Source of the DNA: Terriglobales bacterium | Lineage (GTDB): Bacteria; Acidobacteriota; Terriglobia; Terriglobales; Acidobacteriaceae | Direction of reading: 5' to 3' | NCBI GenBank assembly: GCA_035624455.1 | Contig: DASPRM010000128.1 | Location: 1-58,927 of the forward strand | DNA: 58,927 nt | In this document: one piece after another, positions 49,564 through 57,775 of the stretch | Layout: each line of letters begins with the position of its first letter | How positions within the stretch are numbered: position 1 is the stretch's first letter | Made by a program: the position numbers and the translations under genes | Notes under the pieces: generated by a model | The model's input: only the letters and a program-made list of their open reading frames with translations | Told to the model about the DNA's origin: nothing | Database searches by the model: none

Positions 49564-50376
49564 TCAGCAGACCGCAATCCCAGCGTAGCCCACAACGGTC
49601 TTGCGGTCGCCGGAGATGTCGCCGCTGGTGGCGTACTTGATGAGCTCCGCCGACTTTGCTCCCAGCCAATTTGCTGCGGTCAGCATCGCCGTAGCCGGTC
49701 CGAATCCGCACATGCTGATCTGCTCGTTGATGACGACCTCGTAGAGCCCCTTGGCATCGAGTGCAAGAATGCGATCGATGGCCAGCCGGTCTTTTACGCG
49801 CGTGGTGGAGTCGGTCTCGTAATGGTTCATGTCGCTGGAGGCGATGATCATCACGCGCTCAGCCTGCGCGCTCACTACCTCGGCTACCGCTGTCCCTAAC
49901 TGTTCGAGATACTCGTAGCGGCGGACGCCCACCGTGATGGGCACAAACCCAAAACTCGGAAGCAGGCTTTGCAAAAATGGAAGCTGCACCTCGAGCGCGT
50001 GCTCGTGGCGCTGGGCATCGTAATCTTCGCTGAGCAAGGGGTCCTTGGACATCAGTTCCTCTGCCAATTCGGAGTCGATGGCGACTTCGCCCAGGGGAGT
50101 CTGGTAGCGCCCCTCGCGAATGATCGAGAGCGGCTCGCCGTAGCCGGTGTGATTGGGACAGAGAATGATGAAGCGCTGCGGAAGCTCCAATCTCCCGTAA
50201 ACCGCGCCCGCAACATGACCCGAATACATGTATCCCGCGTGAGGCACGACGCAGCCGAGGGCGCGCAGCTTTTCCCCACCAACATCAGTGTAGCTGTGAA
50301 TTTCACGCAGAAGAGTTTCGGGCTTGCCGGGATAGAACTGTCCGGCGACAGCGGGTGGGCGGATGAACGTGGCCAT
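49564..50376 (-). CDS. MEMO1-family protein (AmmeMemoRadiSam system protein B-like)
   Basis: A 270-residue protein of the MEMO family. Its signatures are RPPAVAGQFYPGKPETL at the start, VVPHAGYMYSGHVAGAVY, LCPNHTGYG, and ASSDMNHYETDS with the His/Cys-like site residues, then MCGFGPATAML with the Cys. In bacteria it often occurs with an AMMECR1 and a radical SAM protein; neither is next to it here. The fold resembles dioxygenases. The reaction is not known. Confidence 0.92.
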   Translation of the reverse strand: MATFIRPPAVAGQFYPGKPETLLREIHSYTDVGGEKLRALGCVVPHAGYMYSGHVAGAVYGRLELPQRFIILCPNHTGYGEPLSIIREGRYQTPLGEVAIDSELAEELMSKDPLLSEDYDAQRHEHALEVQLPFLQSLLPSFGFVPITVGVRRYEYLEQLGTAVAEVVSAQAERVMIIASSDMNHYETDSTTRVKDRLAIDRILALDAKGLYEVVINEQISMCGFGPATAMLTAANWLGAKSAELIKYATSGDISGDRKTVVGYAGIAVC

Positions 50377-50488
50377 GGTTCATCTCCCGTAAAGCAGGTT
50401 TCGGAGCCAAAGGCTGGAGCCGGCAAGAGCTCAGCTTGATTCCAGCGAATTATACTATGGGGTTCGAACTGTCATCACGCTTTGAAAA

Positions 50489-50565
50489 GCAGAGATTCTT
50501 CGCTCGGTGCGACCGCGCGCTACGCGTGCGGGGAAGAACTGGTCGCGCCGCGCTCAGAAACGACC
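50489..50565. repeat. module D repeat, inverted, second copy
   Basis: GCAGAGATTCTTCGCTCGGTGCGACCGCG ... CGCTCAGAAACGACC (in parts). About 30 bases of the 5' half are nearly identical to the copy at 49426. It lies in the 291-base gap between the divergent MEMO1 and rsmA genes' flanks. Nothing else is seen there. Confidence 0.65.
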
Positions 50566-50667
50566 CAGTGTAGGAAGTGCAGATTCCTCGATGCCTCTGC
50601 AGTCTCGTGCTGACAAACCAATCGCTTATGCTTATCCCGCGAAAGGCAGTACAAAACTTGATGGCAG

Positions 50668-51594
50668 CTAGCCCGCCACCACCTTCACCGCCAGCGCCCC
50701 GTACAAAGCTGCCATCTTGTCCAGCGACAAGGCCTCGGCGCGGACGTCGCTGCGCGCACCCGCCTGCTTGAGCGCGGCGCGAATCGACTCGCCTGCGTAG
50801 CGCTCTTTCAGATTATTTACCAGCATCTTTCGCTTCTTGCCGAAGGAGAGTTTCAGGAACTCGATGAAGCCTTCTTCGTCCACTCCGAGAGCCTGGAATT
50901 GTGGAGCCATAGTAAGCCGCAGCACCGTCGAGTGGACCTTCGGCGGTGGCGAGAAGGCTCCCGGCGGCAGAGTGAATAACTTCTCGACATTGGCGTAGAG
51001 CTGCGCAGTTGCGGACAGCAGTCCATACTCGCGGCCGCCAGGGCGGGCGGCAACGCGGTCAGCCACTTCTTTCTGCAGCATGATCACCACCGTATCGATA
51101 CGGTCGTGGAACTCGAACAGCCGCAGCAGAATGTCGGAGCTGATGTAGTAAGGAATGTTGCCGACGACGCGCGCAGTGGAGAGCTGGGTGTGAGGCGAGC
51201 GGTCGGTGAGCAGGCCCGGACGATGACCCAGCACGGTTGGGAACTCGAGCTTCAGGAAGTCGCCTTCCAGGATCTCCACGTTGGGGAAGCGCGTATAGCG
51301 CAGCCGCATTTGCGCAGCCAGCACGCGGTCCAGCTCAATGGCGATGAGATGACCGGCGCGTTGCACAAGCAGATCGGTGAGGGCTCCGCCGCCGGGACCG
51401 ATTTCCACAACGATCTGATGCGAGATGTCTCCGAGAGCCTCTACTATCTTCTTCGCAGCTTTGGGATCGCTTAGGAAGTGCTGACCGAGCTTGGGCTTCT
51501 GCGGGCGCCTGCCGTTGGCCGTGCCATTCCTGCGCATTGCTGGGCCAACTGTTTCAGCGGCTGTCTCAGCGTTGACCCTATTTCCATTGGCCAT
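50668..51594 (-). CDS. rsmA: 16S rRNA (adenine(1518)/(1519)-N6)-dimethyltransferase
   Basis: KsgA/RsmA dimethylates A1518 and A1519 at the 3' end of 16S rRNA. The SAM loop is VEIGPGGGALTDLL, followed by AIELDRVLA. The catalytic motif is VVGNIPYYISSDIL. The C-terminal lid starts near residue 205 (FSPPPKVHSTVLRL). KLGQHFLSDPKAAKKI is the conserved opening, at residue 40, so the first 35 residues (Ala/Gly/Arg-rich) are an extension or a mis-start; Met20 is an alternative. Divergent from glgA, 92 bases apart. Confidence 0.95.
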   Translation of the reverse strand: MANGNRVNAETAAETVGPAMRRNGTANGRRPQKPKLGQHFLSDPKAAKKIVEALGDISHQIVVEIGPGGGALTDLLVQRAGHLIAIELDRVLAAQMRLRYTRFPNVEILEGDFLKLEFPTVLGHRPGLLTDRSPHTQLSTARVVGNIPYYISSDILLRLFEFHDRIDTVVIMLQKEVADRVAARPGGREYGLLSATAQLYANVEKLFTLPPGAFSPPPKVHSTVLRLTMAPQFQALGVDEEGFIEFLKLSFGKKRKMLVNNLKERYAGESIRAALKQAGARSDVRAEALSLDKMAALYGALAVKVVAG

Positions 51595-51686
51595 TTAGAC
51601 TCACCTTCCGGATGTTAATTAGCCGAACCTGGAACCTTCTGGCACACAATCATCTTCCCATTCCGCAATGAAAGGCATTCCCATAG

Positions 51687-53144
51687 ATGCGAATTGTGTT
51701 TGCAGCGTCTGAATGTGTGCCGTTTGCCAAGACCGGAGGACTGGCCGATGTCGTGGGGGCACTGCCGGCGGCCCTGGTGGAGTTGGGGCATCAGGTTACG
51801 GTCTATCTGCCGCTTTACAAACAAACCCAGCTTCCCCCGGACACAAGAAAGGTCATTTCCAGTCTCACCATTCCCTTTGATGATAAGTACCGCTTTTGTT
51901 CCATCCTCGACGGTGGCTCACGCAATGGCGTCAAATTCTATTTTATAGATTATCCGCCCTACTTTGATCGGGAGGCACTCTACGGGACTGCTCTGGGCGA
52001 TTATCGCGACAATGCCGAGCGCTTTGCACTTTACTGCCGCGCGGTGTTGGAGGCTTCCAAAATTCTGGGGGCGCCGGAGGTATTTCACTGCCACGACTGG
52101 CAATCGGCGCTGATCCCGGTTCTGCTGCGTACTATGTACGACGAGGATCCTTCGTTCCAGCAAGTCCCGGTGGTGTTTACCATCCATAACATTGGCTACC
52201 AGGGCCAGTTTCCTGCCGACATACTGCCACTGCTTATGCTTCCCTGGGACCTGTTCACCATCGGCAAGATGGAATTCTTCGGCAAAGTAAGCTTTCTGAA
52301 AGGCGCATTGCTGTTTTCCGACTTCATCACCACCGTCAGTAAGCGCTACAGCCAGGAGATCCAGACGGCTGAATTCGGCTTCGGTCTGGAAGGAGTGCTG
52401 AAGGGCCGAGCCGCAACCGTAACCGGCATCCTGAACGGCGTGGACTACAACGAATGGAATCCGGAAAAAGACAAATACCTCGCCCATCATTATTCGGCGC
52501 GGGATTTGAGCGGCAAAGCCGACTGCAAGAAAGACCTGTTGAGTGTTTTTGGACAGGACGGCTCGGAGGTGAAGCGGCCGGTGATCGGCATCGTGGCACG
52601 CTTCGCCGCGCAGAAGGGATTCGATCTGCTATCGCAAATCGCCGACCGCCTGGCCCGCGAGGAGTTGCTGTTAGTTGTGCTCGGCACCGGCGACAAGCAC
52701 TACGAGGATCTTTTCCGGCGTTTGAACAAGCAATATCCGCAAAAATTCGCAGTGAAGTTCGCCTATGACGAGCCGTTGGCACATAAGATTCAGGCAGGCG
52801 CGGACATGTTCCTCATGCCTTCGAGGTATGAACCGTCCGGGCTGAACCAGTTGTACGCCCTTAGGTATGGAACCGTCCCCGTGGTGCGCGCCACTGGCGG
52901 ACTCGATGATACGGTCGAACCCTGGGATCCCAAGACCGGTAAAGGGACCGGCTTCAAATTCACCGAGTATTCGGGAGACGCGTTGTTTGCCACGCTGAAG
53001 CAGGCACTTGCGGCCTACCGCGATCAGACCAACTGGCACACGCTGATGCGCAACGGCATGAACAAGGATTTTTCGTGGACGGCCTCGGCCAGAAAGTACG
53101 TTGAAGTGTATGAGCGGGCAAAGCAGATCCGGGAGTCGACCTAG
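51687..53144 (+). CDS. glgA: glycogen synthase (ADP-glucose type)
   Basis: GT5 enzyme adding glucose from ADP-glucose to alpha-1,4-glucan. MRIVFAASECVPFAKTGGLADVVGALP holds the KTGGL nucleotide site (quoted as CVPFAKTGGLADVVGALP). VFTIHNIGYQG, SDFITTVSKRYSQEI and LMPSRYEPSGLNQLYALRYGTVPVV, the second Rossmann fold with the ExxG catalytic Glu, are family-typical. Length 485. It makes a link with the secreted alpha-glucanase at the window end: glycogen storage and external glucan use. Confidence 0.96.
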   Translation: MRIVFAASECVPFAKTGGLADVVGALPAALVELGHQVTVYLPLYKQTQLPPDTRKVISSLTIPFDDKYRFCSILDGGSRNGVKFYFIDYPPYFDREALYGTALGDYRDNAERFALYCRAVLEASKILGAPEVFHCHDWQSALIPVLLRTMYDEDPSFQQVPVVFTIHNIGYQGQFPADILPLLMLPWDLFTIGKMEFFGKVSFLKGALLFSDFITTVSKRYSQEIQTAEFGFGLEGVLKGRAATVTGILNGVDYNEWNPEKDKYLAHHYSARDLSGKADCKKDLLSVFGQDGSEVKRPVIGIVARFAAQKGFDLLSQIADRLAREELLLVVLGTGDKHYEDLFRRLNKQYPQKFAVKFAYDEPLAHKIQAGADMFLMPSRYEPSGLNQLYALRYGTVPVVRATGGLDDTVEPWDPKTGKGTGFKFTEYSGDALFATLKQALAAYRDQTNWHTLMRNGMNKDFSWTASARKYVEVYERAKQIREST

Positions 53145-53244
53145 CTAGCGGGACTGTCTGGTGGGAATATCGGCCGCGTTGGCCGCTTAATGCACAGATG
53201 CTTCGCCCGCTGATGTTGGGTTGAAGCCTCGCCTTTCAGAGTCA

Positions 53245-53598
53245 TTAGGCCGGGTGGGCGACGGTGTCGGCCAGATTTTCGTACGTCTCGATCACCGCGG
53301 CTACCCCAAAGCGGGTTCCATTCTCTTCTTTCTCAACGCGCAAGACGCGAGCCTTGCAACGCACCCATGTATCCTCGGCCGGCGAGACACCGCGCGGCAT
53401 AGGAAAAACCAGCTCCAATTCAGAGCCCTCCGCAACACGATTGCTTAAATACATGAATACCCCGCGCATGCTGATACTGACATCGCGCGTCTGGCCCGTT
53501 AATTCCAATGCGCCATCGCCCATCCGCTTTGCTGACACGGGGACGCTGGCGGAAATGCGCTTGGCGCGCCGCTGTTCGTTCCTGGGTTTACTTGGCAT
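53245..53598 (-). CDS. PilZ-domain protein
   Basis: A 117-residue single PilZ-like domain. The N-terminal RxxxR is in RNEQRRAKRISASVPV. The second motif TRDVSISMRGVFMYLSN has D-x-S followed by a Gly two residues later than in the canonical DxSxxG, so c-di-GMP binding is plausible but not certain. PRGVSPAEDTWVRCKARVLRVEKEENGTRFGV closes the barrel (in parts). Typically cytoplasmic. Confidence 0.8.
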   Translation of the reverse strand: MPSKPRNEQRRAKRISASVPVSAKRMGDGALELTGQTRDVSISMRGVFMYLSNRVAEGSELELVFPMPRGVSPAEDTWVRCKARVLRVEKEENGTRFGVAAVIETYENLADTVAHPA

Positions 53599-53707
53599 TT
53601 CTTCTCCCGAAGTGGCTGAGACTGCGAACCGAAGCTTAAGCTAAGAGGCGTGGCTTCGCAACCTCCAGGGCTTGTGGATCGAGTTCGCGAACCATCCCAG
53701 GCAAGTA

Positions 53708-55102
53708 TTAGCTCTCCCGGCTAGCACGTTTGGAGGAAAAGCGGTAGAAGACAGGGATACCCGCCAGAATCACGATCACGCCGATGATCGAATTTTTCCA
53801 GTTGGCCATAAAGGAGTAATACAGCAGTACTGCCGATGCCAGGATGAAAACTGCCGGTACGAGCGGATATCCCCAGGTCTTGTAGGGACGATTCGCGTTT
53901 GGCTCCCGGACGCGGAAGATGAAGACCGAGGCCGTTGCCAGCATGTAGAACAGCCACTCTGCAAACAGAGTCAGCGAAAACAGCTGCTGAAAATTGCCGG
54001 CGAAGAGCACCAGCAGGCACGCCACCAGGGCCTGTACCAGGATGGAGGTCGAGGGCGTATGGAAGCGAGGATGGATGCGGGCGATGGAGCGGAAAAAATA
54101 GCCGTCGCGCGCCAGAGCAAAGGGAATGCGGGCCCCGGTTAAGGTGCTTCCGTTGAGCGTCACCAGCATTGAAAGAGCCATGCCAGCCGACACGACGCCC
54201 GCGCCCAGCGGTCCTGCCACTCGCGCCATGGCATCCGATGCCGGACGCGGCGATGAGGCGATCGCTCCCGCCGGCATCACGAACTGCACAGCCGCGTTCA
54301 CCAGCATGTAGAGCGCGGCCACCGTGGCCACACCAAAGATCAGGGAAATGGGAAGGCTGCGCTGCGGGTCACGCATCTCCGCTGAAACCGTCGTCACCAG
54401 GTTCCAGCCGTCGTAGGCCCAGAGCGCGGCGATTAGTGCAGTCATAAATCCCGCAAAACCACCGACTGCCTGCGGATATGTGGTGGCGAAATTTGTCCAA
54501 CTGCCTCGCGAGTAGCTGAATCCCGCGGCCACGATCCCGAAAATGATGGCAACTTTCAGCAGGGTGAAAAATAGCTGAAATTCTCCCGCCCGCTTCACCC
54601 CGATGTAGTTGATGAAAGAAATGAGTGCGATGGCGCCGATCGCGACCAGTTGGCCCCAAGTGATGACGACGGGGTTTCGGATCACCACCTGCGGCAGAAA
54701 TGCCAGAGGCGCAAACGTGCCCAGAATGCGCACGAAGCCTGTGACGATGGTTGCAATGGAGCCGGGCTTGGCGATCAGGAAGTATGTCCAGGCATAGAGA
54801 AAGCCGCCCAGCGGACCGTAGCCATCCCGTACATAAACATATTCGCCGCCTGCTTCTGGCTTCATCGCGCTCAGCTCGGCGTAGGTGAGAGCTCCGAAAA
54901 ATGACAGCAGCCCTCCCACGATCCATGCCAGGTAGACATAGGCGGAAGAGCCGACCGCCTGCATCATCTCGGCGGGCACCAAAAAGATGCCGCTGCCGAT
55001 GATTGTCCCCACCACGATGGCGCTGGCGTGGCTGACCTTGAGGTCGCGCGCCAGTTGCGGGGCCGCACCCCTGGTTGCGCCGGTTACCACGATTTCTGCC
55101 AT
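53708..55102 (-). CDS. APC-family amino acid permease
   Basis: A 464-residue protein of about 12 membrane segments. The first, LKVSHASAIVVGTIIGSGIFLVPAEM, has the GSGIF substrate loop of the APC superfamily. YVYVRDGYGPLGGFLYAWTYFL and FAGFMTALIAALWAYDGWNLVT follow. The start is ATG at 55102 (MAEIVVTG), overlapping the upstream symporter gene's end by 19 bases; a longer frame from 55261 reads through that gene. Substrate unknown, likely an amino acid. Confidence 0.92.
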   Translation of the reverse strand: MAEIVVTGATRGAAPQLARDLKVSHASAIVVGTIIGSGIFLVPAEMMQAVGSSAYVYLAWIVGGLLSFFGALTYAELSAMKPEAGGEYVYVRDGYGPLGGFLYAWTYFLIAKPGSIATIVTGFVRILGTFAPLAFLPQVVIRNPVVITWGQLVAIGAIALISFINYIGVKRAGEFQLFFTLLKVAIIFGIVAAGFSYSRGSWTNFATTYPQAVGGFAGFMTALIAALWAYDGWNLVTTVSAEMRDPQRSLPISLIFGVATVAALYMLVNAAVQFVMPAGAIASSPRPASDAMARVAGPLGAGVVSAGMALSMLVTLNGSTLTGARIPFALARDGYFFRSIARIHPRFHTPSTSILVQALVACLLVLFAGNFQQLFSLTLFAEWLFYMLATASVFIFRVREPNANRPYKTWGYPLVPAVFILASAVLLYYSFMANWKNSIIGVIVILAGIPVFYRFSSKRASRES

Positions 55103-56625
55103 GCCGCCGGTTCCTTGGTAGCTTCTTTCTGCAGACTCGAGCCGACTATGCGGCTGGCCGCATAACCGATTGCGAAGGTCACTGAACTGCCGATCACCAC
55201 GTACCAGGTCCAGGGTATTTTCGTAAAAAGCCAGATATAAAGGTTCAAGCAGAATCCGCAAACCATGCCCACGGCTGCGCCACGCTCGTTGGCTTTCCGA
55301 GTGAGCAGTCCAAGGAGAAAGACGCCCAGCAGCGCGCCGTAGGCCACCGAAGCAATGGAGAGGCCGACCTCAACCACGCGTCCGCCTCGACGCGAGAGGA
55401 TCGCCAGTGTGAAAAGCACCAGTCCCCAGACGATGGTCGCAATCCTGGAGATCCGGACCCGCGCCACCTCGCTCGTCTCGGGATGGCGGTGAACGTAGAA
55501 GTCCACGATCGAACTGGACGAGAGCGAATTCAAAGCGGCACTCAGATTCGACATGGCTGCCGCCAGAATGGCGGCGATCAGCAGACCCGATATGCCATGC
55601 GGCATCTGGGTTACGACGAATGTGGGGAACATGCGATCGGATCGGCTGAAGCCAGCAGCCGGCGGAAACAGCCGGTAGAACACCCACAGCATCACCCCGA
55701 CCGAGAGAAAAAGAGTGAACTGAAAGAGGATCGCCAGCCCGCTGCTGAGCAGTGCCGCTTTCGACTGACGCTCGTTTTTGGCGGCAAGTAGCCGCTGCAC
55801 CATGAGCTGATCTGTGCCATGGCTGGCGGTGGTCAGAAAGGTCCCGCCGATCAATCCTGCCCAGAAGGTATAGGTTTTAGACAAGCTGAAAGAGAAGTCG
55901 AAAATTCGAAACTTGTCAGCAGCAGCGGCCGCGGTGCGGATCGAGTCCCATCCTCCGGGTACGAGGTGAAGGATGGTGAAAAACCCAACGAGTGTTCCGC
56001 CGACGTAGATCACCATCTGCACCACGTCAGTCCAGATCACTGCCGCCATACCCCCTTCGAAGGTGTAGATCAGGGTGAGCAGGGTGACGATGGCGATGGA
56101 AGCCAGATCGCGGCGAAACTCCGTCAGCCCACCCAGCGCGGGGTTCAGGGCAATTCCTACCACGATAGCCACTGCAAACACGCGCACTCCTTCGGCGGCG
56201 GCGCGCGTGATCAGGAATAGGCCGGCGGTGAGCGAGCGTAACCGCGGTCCGAATCGGCGCTCCATGAGTTGGTAGGCGGTGAATAGATCGCCACGAAAAT
56301 AATGGGGAATGAAGAGCAGCGAGATCACTACTCGGGCAACCAAATAGCCGAGCACTACTTGTAGAAAACCGAAGTTGGTGTCGTAGGCCAGGCCGGGGAT
56401 GCTGATGATGGTCAGGGTGCTGGTCTCGGCGGCAACGATGGAGAGAGCGATTGCCCACCAGGGGACATTGCGGTCAGCAAGAAAGTAGTCGCGCAGCGAT
56501 CGGTCCTTCTTGCGGAAGCGAAGGCCGAAAAGCGTAATTCCCGCCAGGTAGGCCGCGATGATGAAGAGATCAAGCCTGTTCAGGCCCATCAAATATTCAG
56601 CAGCCTCCGGTGGGATCCCTTGCAA
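55084..56625 (-). CDS. sodium:solute symporter family protein
   Basis: A 513-residue SSS-family transporter with about 13 membrane segments: RLDLFIIAAYLAGITLFGLRFRKKDRSLRDYFLADRNVPWWAIALSIVAAETS is the family opening (quoted in parts: YFLADRNVPWWAIALSIVAAETS). The Na+-binding motif region TTASHGTDQLMVQRLLAAK is typical, followed by SNLSAALNSLSSSSIVDFY. Substrate unknown. An alternative start is Met13. The stop lies inside the next gene's first codons, so the two transporters are translationally linked. Confidence 0.92.
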   Translation of the reverse strand: MQGIPPEAAEYLMGLNRLDLFIIAAYLAGITLFGLRFRKKDRSLRDYFLADRNVPWWAIALSIVAAETSTLTIISIPGLAYDTNFGFLQVVLGYLVARVVISLLFIPHYFRGDLFTAYQLMERRFGPRLRSLTAGLFLITRAAAEGVRVFAVAIVVGIALNPALGGLTEFRRDLASIAIVTLLTLIYTFEGGMAAVIWTDVVQMVIYVGGTLVGFFTILHLVPGGWDSIRTAAAAADKFRIFDFSFSLSKTYTFWAGLIGGTFLTTASHGTDQLMVQRLLAAKNERQSKAALLSSGLAILFQFTLFLSVGVMLWVFYRLFPPAAGFSRSDRMFPTFVVTQMPHGISGLLIAAILAAAMSNLSAALNSLSSSSIVDFYVHRHPETSEVARVRISRIATIVWGLVLFTLAILSRRGGRVVEVGLSIASVAYGALLGVFLLGLLTRKANERGAAVGMVCGFCLNLYIWLFTKIPWTWYVVIGSSVTFAIGYAASRIVGSSLQKEATKEPAAWQKSW

Positions 56626-56686
56626 TTCACCCCTATATCTTCAGCGAAAGCCCCTCCGAAAAGGAATTGTCAAAGGACATGCCGGT

Positions 56687-56926
56687 CTAGCGGGTCTTGG
56701 GCAGGGCGCGGAATGAGACGAGATCCCAGGAGGCATCGGGGGCAGAAGTTTGCTGGCGCAAGATGTAGAGATTCCCATCGTCTGCGTGAATTTTGTAGAA
56801 GACCGCGTCCGGCCCGTACCACTGATCCAGAATCTCTTTGACTCGATACTCATGTCCATCGAGGCGAAACCGAACCGGTCTTTCGTCTGCTTTACGGCCT
56901 GAATAGCAGTACACTTCCAGCTTCAT
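56687..56926 (-). CDS. small conserved-type hypothetical protein
   Basis: A 79-residue product from the ATG at 56926: MKLEVYCYSGRKADERPVRF, then LDGHEYRVKEILDQWYGPDA and VFYKIHADDGNLYILRQ. I recognise this as a recurrent Acidobacteria-type small protein without known function. It looks like a compact beta fold. The longer frame from 57124 is antisense to the next gene. It is divergent from the adenosine-specific kinase gene, 124 bases apart. Confidence 0.75.
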   Translation of the reverse strand: MKLEVYCYSGRKADERPVRFRLDGHEYRVKEILDQWYGPDAVFYKIHADDGNLYILRQQTSAPDASWDLVSFRALPKTR

Positions 56927-57050
56927 TCTTGGAGTCCGGTTGGGCGGATGGAAGACCTGTCCCAACACCCGAGGCGGCGCGCCAGGACTCATGCTATCCG
57001 ACTTCGGCGGGCCAGCAAATAGCTCGGCGCTTAGAAGCGGAGGAGAACTC

Positions 57051-57536
57051 ATGCTCGAATTGAAGGCCGTGCGGATGGAGATCCCCGCGGAAAGCAACAT
57101 TATTGTCGGACAGTCGCACTTCATTAAGACGGTGGAAGATCTCTACGAAGCCGTCACCAGCGCCGTGCCGCAGGCCAAATTCGGTCTGGCTTTCAACGAA
57201 GGTTCCGGCGCCTGCCTGGTGCGCTCAGAAGGAAATGATCCGGCGCTTCGCGCCGTAGCTGTCCGCAACGCGCAATCATTGGCAGCGGGCCATGCGTTTG
57301 TTGTCATACTGCAGAATGCGTTTCCGATAAACGTTCTGAACGCCATCCAGAGTGTTCCCGAGGTATGCTCGATTTTCTGCGCAACTGCTAATCCGGTCGA
57401 AATCATTGTGGCGCAAACCGAGCAAGGAAGGGGCGTGCTGGGAGTGATTGACGGCAGCTCTCCAAAGGGCGTTGAGGGTGAGGCCGATGTGACCTGGCGC
57501 CACGAGCTGCTGCGCAAATTTGGCTACAAGCGCTAA
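57051..57536 (+). CDS. adenosine-specific kinase (DUF355-type)
   Basis: A 161-residue protein of the family whose Pyrobaculum member was described as adenosine-specific kinase. It has ESNIIVGQSHFIKTVEDLYEA, FNEGSGACLVRSEGND, and FVVILQNAFPINVLNAIQSVPEVCSIFCATANPVEII (in parts), plus GRGVLGVIDGSSPKGVE. The start ATG at 57051 follows AGGAG; frames starting earlier are not homologous. Enzymatic role in this organism is not established. Confidence 0.88.
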   Translation: MLELKAVRMEIPAESNIIVGQSHFIKTVEDLYEAVTSAVPQAKFGLAFNEGSGACLVRSEGNDPALRAVAVRNAQSLAAGHAFVVILQNAFPINVLNAIQSVPEVCSIFCATANPVEIIVAQTEQGRGVLGVIDGSSPKGVEGEADVTWRHELLRKFGYKR

Positions 57537-57775
57537 ATGGGCCCGGCGAATGAAACTCGAGACCCGGTTCTGGTAGTTCGCAGTTGCAATCGCGAGAAAA
57601 ATGTGCGAAAAATTCGCGGCACGATTTCCGGTTTCGCCGTGCGTCGGGGAACTCCCTTCTCGGGCCCCTCTGGGGAGGCCCCGATGTTTGCAACTTCTGA
57701 GCAAGTCCAACCAACAACATTTGCGTAGCTAGCGGCTGGCTCTCAAAGAGCTGGGGAACTCTCGCGAGGTGTGTG
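57537..57775. other. gap before the secreted glucanase gene
   Basis: 239 bases without a gene. A GC-rich hairpin CCCC-TCT-GGGG is nested in CGGGCCCCTCTGGGGAGGCCCCG (57661-57683, three bases too long to be a simple stem). It may be a terminator of the kinase gene or part of the next gene's leader. Confidence 0.4.

Noticed and set aside
50462-50475. GGTTCGAACTG as tRNA T-arm
   Set aside because: No acceptor, D-arm or anticodon stem could be fitted around it.
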